NCBI GenBank assembly: GCA_026388765.1
Contig: JAPLJC010000121.1
Coordinates: 1 to 48,180 of the forward strand
DNA: 48,180 bases
Direction: 5' to 3'
Source of the DNA: Deltaproteobacteria bacterium
GTDB taxonomy: Bacteria > Desulfobacterota > Desulfobaccia > Desulfobaccales > 0-14-0-80-60-11
Below the pieces are notes generated by a model that saw nothing but the letters and a program-made list of their open reading frames with translations, was not told the origin of the DNA and made no database searches. Numbering within the stretch: position 1 is the first letter of the stretch; each line of letters starts with the position of its first letter. Below, one piece after another: positions 36,872 to 46,897 of the stretch. Both the position numbers and the translations under genes were made by a program.

Positions 36872-38401
36872 GTGGGGATTAAGGCAATTACAAAGAACTT
36901 GATATTGGTATTGGCGCTGCTGGGGGCCGTCCTCCTGAGCACCCCAGCCCAGGCAATCAGCCCCTACGATGATGTCCTGGTGCAGAAGGCGGCCAAAGAC
37001 CTGCAACAGGAAAATTACGACGAAGCCCTGGCGGGACTGACCGAGGCCTGGCAGAAAGGAACCCACACCCCGGAAAAGGCCTTCCTGTTGGCTCAGACCT
37101 ACCGGCAAATGCTCAATTACCCCAAGGCCAAGGAATACTTGGAAGAAACCCTGCGCCTGAATCCGAACCTGTCCCCGGCCCAGCTCATGCTGGCCGACAC
37201 CCTGCTGGCCCTGGATCGACCCAAGGAGGCCCTGCCCATCTTGCAGTCCCTCGAAGCCTCAGGCTTTGAGCCGGGTCAGGTGGCCTTCCTCAGGGGCATG
37301 ATTGAGACTAAGGAAGGGAGATACAACGAGGCACTGGATTATTTCCGCAAGGCTCAGGAAGATCCCCGGCTGGCCCAGGAAGCCAAGTTCCAGGCCAGCC
37401 TGGCCCTGGCGGCCCTGAACCGCCTGAAGGAAGCCCGCAAGACCATGGAAGAGGCCATCTCCATCAACACCCAGTCCCAGACCGCGGATTTCGCCAATCG
37501 CTATATGGGGATCCTGGAAAAACGCCTCGATGAAATCAAACCCTTCCGCGCCACGGTCACCGCGGGCTTTGATTACGATTCCAACGTCACCCTGCAACCG
37601 GGAGGCGCCGGGGCTGCCACCCAGGTTTCCGGCCACGGGGACGCGGTCTTCGCCCAATCCGCTACTTTTGAATACAACTTACATGCCCAAGGGCCTTTCA
37701 GTCTTCTGACGCAATATTCTTATTTCCAGAACTTCCATCCGACCCTTGGCACCTTCGACATCATGAGCCATTACGTGGGAGCTATTCCCACTTATACTTA
37801 CAAATCCGGCCGTGTCTGGCTGCCTGCAAGCTACAACTATGTGGACGTCGCCTCGGACAAGTACTTTACCGGCTTTCTCGCCAATCCCACCTGGCTGCAC
37901 CTGTTTACTGAAAACGTCGGGGTGGAAACGACGGCCCGGTTTGCCCGGAGATACTACTGGACTCCCCTCAGCTTCGCACAGGACGACCGTTCCGGCAAAG
38001 ACGTCGGCGGCAGTCTGGGCGCCTACTATTTTATCCAGAACCAGAAGGGCTATCTCCAGGCCCGTCTCAGTTTTGATCACGATGCCACCACCGGCAGCAA
38101 CTGGGACAGCGACAGCTACCGCCTGCTCCTCGCCGCCCTTTATCCCATCACCGATAAATTGAAGGCCAACGCCTTTGTGGATCTGTCCGTGCAACCCTAT
38201 GAACACCTGTTCTTCAACGGGGCCGGCCTCGAAAACAAGCGCTTCGACAAGATCCTCGTCACCGGCTTGCAGTTCACCTACCAGTTGCCCAAAGGCTTTG
38301 ACTTCAACGTCCACTACTTCTTTACCCGGGACAATTCCAACACCGCCCTCTACACCTATTCCCGCCACATCGTCGGCTGCCAGATAGGTTACCGCTATTG
38401 A
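36872..38401 (+). CDS. TPR protein with C-terminal outer-membrane beta-barrel (locus B)
   Basis: GTG start, signal peptide, TPR N-half, FDYDSNV junction motif, barrel ending IVGCQIGYRY. Confidence 0.8.
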   Translation: MGIKAITKNLILVLALLGAVLLSTPAQAISPYDDVLVQKAAKDLQQENYDEALAGLTEAWQKGTHTPEKAFLLAQTYRQMLNYPKAKEYLEETLRLNPNLSPAQLMLADTLLALDRPKEALPILQSLEASGFEPGQVAFLRGMIETKEGRYNEALDYFRKAQEDPRLAQEAKFQASLALAALNRLKEARKTMEEAISINTQSQTADFANRYMGILEKRLDEIKPFRATVTAGFDYDSNVTLQPGGAGAATQVSGHGDAVFAQSATFEYNLHAQGPFSLLTQYSYFQNFHPTLGTFDIMSHYVGAIPTYTYKSGRVWLPASYNYVDVASDKYFTGFLANPTWLHLFTENVGVETTARFARRYYWTPLSFAQDDRSGKDVGGSLGAYYFIQNQKGYLQARLSFDHDATTGSNWDSDSYRLLLAALYPITDKLKANAFVDLSVQPYEHLFFNGAGLENKRFDKILVTGLQFTYQLPKGFDFNVHYFFTRDNSNTALYTYSRHIVGCQIGYRY

Positions 38402-38629
38402 AAAATACCGCCAACCTGCTAATCAGCTCAAAAAGTCAGGCAGGCCTTAGACTTCCGCAAATAAATGGGGTTCGGCGTTTCCCAGGTAATAAGGTTATCG
38501 AACCGGACCCGAAATTTTAAAGATGTGGCTAAATGGGTAAATATTTGCGATACTGAATACCATCCATAATTTTTTTTACCTTAACCGCTCTGGATTTGCT
38601 CTCTTGACCGCGGTTGGCAACGTGAGGAG

Positions 38630-39610
<981 letters not shown>

Positions 39611-39892
39611 TCCGGACCCTGGACGAATGAGACGAGCAAGGGAAGAGAGGGGACCAGGAAATTGAGTCATGATTATGATTTTTCCTCATTAAATCCTTGT
39701 CCCTTTTGTACCTTTTTAAGGTTATAATGAAAAACATCTGGACATTCCGATTTCGGTCGCTCACTTCCCCTACTTGACGACCTTGACGACCGGCGAATTT
39801 GGGAGGCAGACAGGCGCAACGCAAGGTGGCGCAAGCCGTCACGAGTTTCGGCACCCGACATCTGATTAACCTTGTGATACCAGGAGGATAGG

Positions 39893-41620
39893 ATGAAAAG
39901 CCTGGCTTCAAAAATTTACGGCGCCTCTTTGGCGGTTGTGTTTTTTCTCCTGGCTCTGACGGGCCCGGCGCTTTTTGCCTATTTATTTCTGCTTTCCCCA
40001 GTAAATGCCCTGGCCGATAATGTGGTGCCACCGACTTACTCCACCACTTTGACGGTGGGACACAGCGTCACCATTGCCAAAACCGTAACCATCACCGCGG
40101 GCACCCCCACTTCCGCCAAGGTTGACGTCTTTTTCCTCGCCGACACCACCGGCAGCATGGGCGGCGCGATTCAAAGCGTTAGAGACGGAGCTGCCGCCAT
40201 TATGGCAGCCACCTCCGGACTGGGAGATGTGGCCTACGGCGTGGGTGAGTATAAGGACGTGGGCGACCCTTTTGTTTATCGGCTGAACCAGGACATCACT
40301 AAGGTTACTGCTGAGGTTCAAACCGGGATAAACGCCTGGGTGGCAGGCGGCGGTGGGGATACTCCCGAGGCCGACATCTATGGACTTTATGAAGCGGCCA
40401 ATACCACTTCCTGGCGCCCTGGTTCCACCCGCATCCTCATCTGGTTCGGGGATGCCTGGAGCCATGACCCCGCCGGACCATCCCCCGGAGTTACCGAGGC
40501 GCAAGCCACTGCTGCCCTGATAGCCCAAACCATCAAGGTCTTGGCCCTCGATTTGGGCCAATTGGATGAGTTAGGTCAGGCCACAAGGATTGCCAACGCC
40601 ACCGGTGGCCAATATTATATCGGCATAGACCCCACTACGATTGTCGATGTTATCAAGAGTGCCATTATCTCCTCTTTTGCCACTTACAGCAACGTCAGTC
40701 TAGGCACGGCGTCGGTGCCGACCGGCCTTGCGGTCACCATTGCCCCACCGTCGATTACGGGCGAATTTGACCGCAGCATCGATCGCATCTTTAACTTTAG
40801 CGTGACTTTTACCGCAGTCTCCCCCGGTTCTTATAGTTTTCCCATCCCCGTCCTGGTAGATGGGGGGACGATGGCTACCGAACAAGATAATATTCAGGTT
40901 GAGCGGCCGGTTATTGGGCTGGTCTTTCCCTTGCCGCGCTATACCCCCTTCAACGCCCCGGTGAGCGCGGTGATGGACAACTCCGTGCTTGATCGGACCC
41001 CCATTCAATTTTACGTCCCCGGCGACACGATCACGGCATTTAACGGTGAAAACGGAGAAAAGCAATTCGGGGTTATGTATCTGGATCCCTACGGCCTATA
41101 CTGGCCGGCTTACAAAAACAGCGGCGGCACCGGCTTCTTCCCTCCCTCCGGCGCGGGGGTACGTCCGCTCAACTACGTCACCGGCCCGTGGCTTTCCTAT
41201 GCCGGCAATCCCGGTTACAACTACCAGGTGCCCGAGGGCACCCCGGTGTTGGCCACCGCCGACGGCAAGCTTTACCTAGTCGGTCCCAACCACGTCGATC
41301 CCGTCAACGGCGGGGATTACGACTATTATCACAGTTCCTTCATCGACCATCAAAACGGCTGGTTCTCCTGGTATCTCTATGCCCCGTTGAACCCCGCCAT
41401 CCTGGCGCAGATCAGCCTAAACGGTTTTGCCCAGGTGACCCAGGGGCAAATCATCGGCAAGACCATTGCTGATCACCTGCACTTCGAGGTGCGCCATAAC
41501 GGTATCGACAATGCCAACGTGGTGGACCCTTACAAGCTTGGACTTTGGCTGCCCAGCAGGGTAAATCCTGCGCCCCAGATGCTCTTGCTCTTAGATGAAT
41601 CAAACCTTCCTCCTCAATGA
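39893..41620 (+). CDS. Secreted von Willebrand factor A domain protein with C-terminal degenerate M23/LytM domain
   Basis: VDVFFLADTTGSMGGAIQSV MIDAS; C-terminal NPGYNYQVPEGTPVLATADGKL...GQIIGKTIADHLHFEVRHNG. Confidence 0.85.
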   Translation: MKSLASKIYGASLAVVFFLLALTGPALFAYLFLLSPVNALADNVVPPTYSTTLTVGHSVTIAKTVTITAGTPTSAKVDVFFLADTTGSMGGAIQSVRDGAAAIMAATSGLGDVAYGVGEYKDVGDPFVYRLNQDITKVTAEVQTGINAWVAGGGGDTPEADIYGLYEAANTTSWRPGSTRILIWFGDAWSHDPAGPSPGVTEAQATAALIAQTIKVLALDLGQLDELGQATRIANATGGQYYIGIDPTTIVDVIKSAIISSFATYSNVSLGTASVPTGLAVTIAPPSITGEFDRSIDRIFNFSVTFTAVSPGSYSFPIPVLVDGGTMATEQDNIQVERPVIGLVFPLPRYTPFNAPVSAVMDNSVLDRTPIQFYVPGDTITAFNGENGEKQFGVMYLDPYGLYWPAYKNSGGTGFFPPSGAGVRPLNYVTGPWLSYAGNPGYNYQVPEGTPVLATADGKLYLVGPNHVDPVNGGDYDYYHSSFIDHQNGWFSWYLYAPLNPAILAQISLNGFAQVTQGQIIGKTIADHLHFEVRHNGIDNANVVDPYKLGLWLPSRVNPAPQMLLLLDESNLPPQ

Positions 41621-41899
41621 ATCACGCCATAGCTTTGCCGGGGGCGGGTTTTAAACCCGCCCCTCTGCTTTTCTAGCGCGCCCTTTCATTTAGAGGAGGA
41701 TACGCCTGATACCAATTCGCCCGCGCAGGATTTTTTCCGGAGGGGCGAACCTTGGGTTCGCCCCCACAGTTTAATCCCCTTTTGATAGCCGCGCCTCCGG
41801 CCCGACCTTCAGGCTCAAGCTTGCCGCGCCAGCTCTCCCCAACCTCTCGCATTGACAAAGATGGGCCGGCCGGATTATAAGTTAAACCGGAGGTCGACC

Positions 41900-44569
41900 A
41901 TGGCCGAAGAACCCCGGATACTCTATCTCATCGACATCAGTTCCTATTTTTACCGGGCCTTCCACGCCATTCGGGGACTGGCCACCTCCAAAGGTTTTCC
42001 CACCAACGCCGCCTACGGGGTGACCAAGATGCTCCTCAAGGTCATCAAGGAGCGGCAGCCCCATTACCTGGCCCTGGTCTTCGACTCCAAGGGGCCCACC
42101 CAGCGGCACCGCGACTTTCCCGCCTATAAGGCCCACCGGCCCCCCATGCCCGAAGAGCTGGTCATGCAGCTCCCTTATATCCAGAAGATCATCGACGGCT
42201 TCCGGCTGCCGGCCCTGCGGCAGGAGGGTTTCGAAGCCGACGACCTCATCTGCACCCTGGTGCATCAGGCCCGGGCCCGGGGCTTCCGGGTGGAGATCAT
42301 CACCGGCGACAAGGACCTCCTGCCCCTGGTCCAGGAGGGGGTGGACCTGTGGGACCCCATGAAGGAGGTGCGCTACGACCCGGGGGCCATTCGGGAGAAG
42401 TATGGCCTCACCCCGGAGGAGCTCGTCGAAGTGCGGGCCCTGGCCGGGGACGCCAGCGACAACATCCCCGGGGTGCCGGGGATCGGCGAAAAAACCGCCC
42501 TGAAACTAATCGCCCGCTTCCACAGCCTGGAAAACCTCCTGGCCCACCTGGACGAAGTCAAGGAAAAGGCCCTGAAGAGCCGCCTGAGCGAATATGCCGA
42601 CCAGGCTCGCCTGAGCCGCCGCCTCACCGTGCTGGAGCGCCGGGTGCCGCTCACGGTGGACCTGGAGGCCCTCCAGCCCGGCCCTCCCGACCGGGAAGGC
42701 CTACGGCGTCTGTTTGTGGAACTGGAATTCAATCAATTGGTCAAGGAATTGGGGTTCGACACCCGGCCCCCCGAAACCTGCCTGCTGGTCCGCGACCGGG
42801 AAGAGCTGGAGCGGCTGGCCGCCGAGATCCGGACCGCCGGGACCTTGAGCCTCTTTTACTTGCAGGGGGAGCAACACCCGGTCATGGCGCCCCTGGCCGG
42901 GGCCGCCCTGGCCTGGCAGGCCGGGGCGGCAGCCTATGTCCCCTTTGGCCCGGAATTGACGGCGGCGGCCTTTTGGCAGGTTCTGGGGCCCTTGTGGTCT
43001 GACCCGGCGGTGCAGAAAGTAGGGGCCGACCTGAAGGCGGCCAGCTTGATCGCCGGCCTTTCTGGCCGGGAGCCCGCCGGCCTCGCCGGCGACATCCTCC
43101 TGGCCTCCTACCTGCTGGACCCGGCCCGTTATGAGCAAAACCTGGAGAACGTCGCCCTGCATTATCTGGGGCTCAACCTGGCCGGACCCCGGGAACTGGC
43201 CGGACGCCCCCTGGGAGTGGCGGATCTGCCCCCGGATTTGGGCTGCGTCTACGGCGCTTCCCGGGCCGAGGCCGCCCTGAATCTCTGGCCGATCCTGAAG
43301 GGCGAACTGGAACAGGAGGCCCTCTGGGATCTCTATGCCCACCTGGAACTGCCCTTGCTGGCCGTCCTGGCTCGGATGGAGGCCCGGGGCATCCGTCTGG
43401 ACCAGGATTTTCTCCGCCGCTTCGGCCAGGACCTGGAAGAGGCCCTGCACCGCCTGGAAGGGGAGATATATCACCTGGCCGGAGAAGAGTTCCTCATCAA
43501 TTCGCCGCAGCAATTAGGGCGGATTCTCTTCGAAAAACTTAACCTTACTCCCCAGAAGAAGACCAAAGGCAAGGCCCTGTCCACCGACGTCGAAGTGCTC
43601 CAGAACCTGGCCGCCGCCCACCCGCTGCCGGCCAAGATCCTGGAATACCGCACCATGGGCAAACTCAAGTCCACATACGTAGACGCCCTCCTGAAGCTGG
43701 TTAACCCCGCCACCGGCTGCATCCACACCACCTTCCTGCAGTCGGTGGCCGCCACCGGGCGTCTCTCCAGCCGGGACCCCAATCTGCAAAACATCCCGGT
43801 GCGGGGGGACCTGGGGGGGCAGGTGCGCCAGGCCTTTATTCCGGCCCCCGGCCACGTCTTTCTGGGAGCGGATTACTCCCAGATGGAGCTCCGGATCCTG
43901 GCCCACTTTTCCGAAGACCCGGTGCTCCTCAAGGCCTTTCGGGAGGATATCGACATCCACCGGCAGACCGCGGCGGAGGTCTTCGACATTCATCCGGAGC
44001 TGGTGACCTCCGAGATGCGGCGCCAGGCCAAGGTGGTCAACTTCGGCGTCATCTACGGCATCAGCGCCTTCGGCCTGGCCAAACAGATGGGGGTTCCCAA
44101 CCGGGTGGCCAGCGACTTCATCCAACGCTATTTCGCCCGCCATACCCGGGTCAAGGCGTATCTGGACGAAACCCTGAAGACGGCCCAGGAGCATGGCTGG
44201 GTCACCACCTTGCTGGGGCGGCGGCGGCGCACTCCCAACTTAAAGAGCCCGAACCGCATCCTGCGCCAGGAGGCGGAGCGCGCCGCCATCAACACCCCCC
44301 TCCAGGGTACCGCGGCGGACATCATCAAAAAGGCCATGCTGGAGGTGGAGACCGCCTTAACGGCCGCGGGCCTGGCCGCTAAAATGCTGCTGCAGATCCA
44401 TGATGAACTTCTCTTCGAGGTGCCGGAGCCGGAACTGGCAGCCACCGCAAAAGTGGTCCGCCGGATCATGCAGGGGGTGGTCACCTTGAAGGTGCCCCTG
44501 GCCGTGGACCTGCGGGTCGGCAAAAACTGGGGGGAAATGTCTCCTTTTCAAAAACAGGCAGATGATTAA
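41900..44569 (+). CDS. polA: DNA polymerase I
   Basis: 5'-nuclease domain (YLIDISSYFYRAFHAI, GDKDLLPLV), polymerase motifs (SRDPNLQNIPVR, SQMELRILAHFS, RRQAKVVNFGVIYGISAFGLA, LQIHDELLFEVP); ATG at 41900 after a GGAGG-like site. Confidence 0.97.
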   Translation: MAEEPRILYLIDISSYFYRAFHAIRGLATSKGFPTNAAYGVTKMLLKVIKERQPHYLALVFDSKGPTQRHRDFPAYKAHRPPMPEELVMQLPYIQKIIDGFRLPALRQEGFEADDLICTLVHQARARGFRVEIITGDKDLLPLVQEGVDLWDPMKEVRYDPGAIREKYGLTPEELVEVRALAGDASDNIPGVPGIGEKTALKLIARFHSLENLLAHLDEVKEKALKSRLSEYADQARLSRRLTVLERRVPLTVDLEALQPGPPDREGLRRLFVELEFNQLVKELGFDTRPPETCLLVRDREELERLAAEIRTAGTLSLFYLQGEQHPVMAPLAGAALAWQAGAAAYVPFGPELTAAAFWQVLGPLWSDPAVQKVGADLKAASLIAGLSGREPAGLAGDILLASYLLDPARYEQNLENVALHYLGLNLAGPRELAGRPLGVADLPPDLGCVYGASRAEAALNLWPILKGELEQEALWDLYAHLELPLLAVLARMEARGIRLDQDFLRRFGQDLEEALHRLEGEIYHLAGEEFLINSPQQLGRILFEKLNLTPQKKTKGKALSTDVEVLQNLAAAHPLPAKILEYRTMGKLKSTYVDALLKLVNPATGCIHTTFLQSVAATGRLSSRDPNLQNIPVRGDLGGQVRQAFIPAPGHVFLGADYSQMELRILAHFSEDPVLLKAFREDIDIHRQTAAEVFDIHPELVTSEMRRQAKVVNFGVIYGISAFGLAKQMGVPNRVASDFIQRYFARHTRVKAYLDETLKTAQEHGWVTTLLGRRRRTPNLKSPNRILRQEAERAAINTPLQGTAADIIKKAMLEVETALTAAGLAAKMLLQIHDELLFEVPEPELAATAKVVRRIMQGVVTLKVPLAVDLRVGKNWGEMSPFQKQADD

Positions 44570-44828
44570 CTTTATTATAAATACCAATATGTTATGCTTA
44601 TTAACCCCATCGCGGTAAGAAAATAAATTCATCAGTGGTGCATATTTCCCTTGATATTTTTGCCATCATACTTATATTTAACTGAAATCAAGGAGTTATG
44701 TGCGCCGGGAAGGGCTGGCCGAAAAAAAAGTTCTCCCGAGGCCATAATTTTTCTTGATATTTTCGGCCCGCTGTTATTAAATGGGCGCATCTTTAACCTT
44801 TAACCATCTCTTTGAGAAGGGGGGATAG

Positions 44829-45122
44829 ATGATGAGGAAAGCTTTGGTAAGGAAGGGTTTTGCTTTGGCCATCATCATGGCGTTTGTTGTCGTCATGGTG
44901 GGAGGCTGCTGCGACGCCTGCAAGAAAGACGTAGACCAGGCCAAGATGTACGCCGATCAGGCGGCGGCCTCGGCTGCGAAGGCAGACACCGCGGCACGGA
45001 ACGCCGAAATGGCGGCGGCAGACGCGAAAGCTTCAGCTGACAAGGCTGAGGCAGCGGCTGATCGGGCTGAGGCTGCAGCTGCAAAGGCTGAGGCCTGCCT
45101 GATGAAGAAGATGCGGAAGTAG
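44829..45122 (+). CDS. Small alanine-rich lipoprotein (Lpp/alanine-zipper-like), paralog 1
   Basis: Lipobox MVGGCCDACKK; VDQAKMYADQAAASAAKADTAARNAEMAAADAKASADKAEAAADRAEAAAAKAEAC. Confidence 0.75.
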   Translation: MMRKALVRKGFALAIIMAFVVVMVGGCCDACKKDVDQAKMYADQAAASAAKADTAARNAEMAAADAKASADKAEAAADRAEAAAAKAEACLMKKMRK

Positions 45123-45180
45123 CACCAAGGGTTGATCAGCTAATGGAGAGTGAAAAATTCTCTCCGAAAGGGGGTAATCG

Positions 45181-45537
45181 ATGAGGAAGGCAATGAGAAA
45201 AGGCTATGCCTTGGCTCTCCTCGCGGTCTTTGCCCTGGTGCTGGGAGGTGCTGGCTGCTGCCAAAAGTACTATGATCAGTGCAAGATGTACATGGAGCAA
45301 GCTAAGGCTTCTGCAGATCGGGCAGCCGCGTCGGTAGTAAAGGCTGAAGCGGCCGCACTGGATGCCAAAGTCCCAGTGCCTCGCGCTTCCGCCGCAGCCA
45401 ACAAGGCTGAAGCGGCCGCCGCTAGGGCCGAAGACGCGGCAGAAAAGTGCTGTGCCAAGGTTGGAACGATGAAGGCTCACAAAGGCAAAAAGGCCAAAAG
45501 GGCCAAGAAAGCCAAAAAAGCCAAAAAAGCAAGTTAA
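45181..45537 (+). CDS. Small alanine-rich lipoprotein with polylysine tail, paralog 2
   Basis: Lipobox LGGAGCCQKYYDQCKMYMEQAKASADRAAAS; tail KGKKAKRAKKAKKAKKAKKAS. Confidence 0.75.
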   Translation: MRKAMRKGYALALLAVFALVLGGAGCCQKYYDQCKMYMEQAKASADRAAASVVKAEAAALDAKVPVPRASAAANKAEAAAARAEDAAEKCCAKVGTMKAHKGKKAKRAKKAKKAKKAS

Positions 45538-45891
45538 TTTATCCAGTAGTCATTTAGGGTTTAAACCCTGGTTTTAAGAAGAGGGTGTGGATTGGGCCTC
45601 GAGCCCACCACACCTTCTGTCTTTTCGGGGCTGTCGCAACCAGCGACGTCCCCCGGGATTGCCCCCTCTTACTCCCGAGGGTCCCGGATAACTCGGGAGA
45701 TTATCTCCCGCCGGCGACCGCCCCCTTACCCCGCCCTCTTCAAGCTTCCGCCTGCAACTGTCCGCTTAAGCTATGGTGGCCGGGACTGCCTTAACCTTGC
45801 CCGGCTGCGCCAACCCCCGGCCTTTGCTAACCGCTAATAACTGAGGACTGGTAGCCTTTTTTTCAGGAGCGCCTGCTTACGCCGGAATCAC

Positions 45892-45925
45892 CAAAAAAAA
45901 AGGGGCGGTTCATTAACCACCCCTG
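45892..45925 (-). terminator. Rho-independent terminator of the YkuD gene
   Basis: Minus strand aggggtggttaatgaaccgcccctttttttttt hairpin followed by T-run. Confidence 0.75.
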
Positions 45926-45949
45926 GGGCATTCGGCTCTTAAGCCAGGC

Positions 45950-46894
45950 TCAATAGCTCTGCTGGCTCAGGCTCAGACCCCCGCCGTCCCCCGCCCCCCG
46001 GCTGATATCCATGGGCATGCCGGTCTGCTCTTCCACCACCTGCAGCACCTTGCGCATATCCACCTGACCCGTCAGGCCCTTCTGTTCGATCAGGCTCATC
46101 ACGTGCAGCAGCATGGAGCGGATCTTGAAATAGACGTCGTCGTGCACCGACAGGAAGACGCGGCCATTTTGGAAGCCGATCTTGGCCGGCTCATAGATAT
46201 ACTCGACCTTGGTCCCCATGGGCACCATGGCGAAGAGCTTTTTGATGTCTTCGGGATAGAGGCGCGTGCAGCCGTGGCTCACCAGGCGGCCCACCGCCCA
46301 CGGCAGATTGCAGCCGTGAATCCCGTAGTCGCCCCAGTTCAGCCCCAGTTTAAAGGCCCCCATGGGGTTATCCGGCCCGGCGGGCATCACTGCCATTTCG
46401 TACTTTTTCTGCAATTGCTTGGGGATATGCCAGTCCGGATTCACCTTCTTTTGATTCACGGAAAATTTGCCGGTGGGGGTTTTGTAGTCCAGGACCCCCA
46501 TGCCGATGGGATAGGTATAGACCTGGGTGCCGTTATTGACGAAATAATAGAGCCGCATCTCCCCGGTGTTGACCACGATCTGGGCGTCGCGACCGGTGGG
46601 GACGATCCACCTGGTGGGGATGAGGATATTGGTGTTCGGCGGCGGCAGCCACGGGTCCCATTGGCGATACATGGCGCCGATTTCCGTCCAGCCCAGGTCA
46701 TAGTGCCGGGCCACGTCCAGAAGATCCTCACCCTTTTTGGTCATATGGTGCTGCGGCGCGCCGATCACGGTCACAGCCTGGGGGTCGAGGCCGCTGGCGG
46801 TGGCAGGCAGCCGGATGTTGAAAGGTCCGCCGGCCCAGGCCGGGAGCGCCACGCTGAGGACTAGGAGAATCGTCAGGAACGACAATTTACGCAT
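45950..46894 (-). CDS. L,D-transpeptidase (YkuD) with N-terminal LysM-like region
   Basis: YGIHGCNLPWAVGRLVSHGCTRLYPEDIKKLF active-site motif; HHMTKKGEDLLDVARHYDLGWTEIGAMYRQWDPWLPPPNTNILIP LysM-like; signal peptide. Confidence 0.93.
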   Translation of the reverse strand: MRKLSFLTILLVLSVALPAWAGGPFNIRLPATASGLDPQAVTVIGAPQHHMTKKGEDLLDVARHYDLGWTEIGAMYRQWDPWLPPPNTNILIPTRWIVPTGRDAQIVVNTGEMRLYYFVNNGTQVYTYPIGMGVLDYKTPTGKFSVNQKKVNPDWHIPKQLQKKYEMAVMPAGPDNPMGAFKLGLNWGDYGIHGCNLPWAVGRLVSHGCTRLYPEDIKKLFAMVPMGTKVEYIYEPAKIGFQNGRVFLSVHDDVYFKIRSMLLHVMSLIEQKGLTGQVDMRKVLQVVEEQTGMPMDISRGAGDGGGLSLSQQSY

Positions 46895-46897
46895 AAT

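Noticed and set aside
39770-39870. Possible c-di-GMP (GEMM) riboswitch upstream of the VWA gene (caacgcaaggtggcgcaagccgtcacg)
   Set aside because: Only short fragments resemble the GEMM core; paired elements P1-P3 could not be laid out.
45592-45837. ORF beginning MGLEPTTPSVFSGLSQPATSP
   Set aside because: Resembles a class of widely over-annotated intergenic ORFs; no signal peptide, no domain and no clear RBS. Retained only as a possible structured non-coding region.
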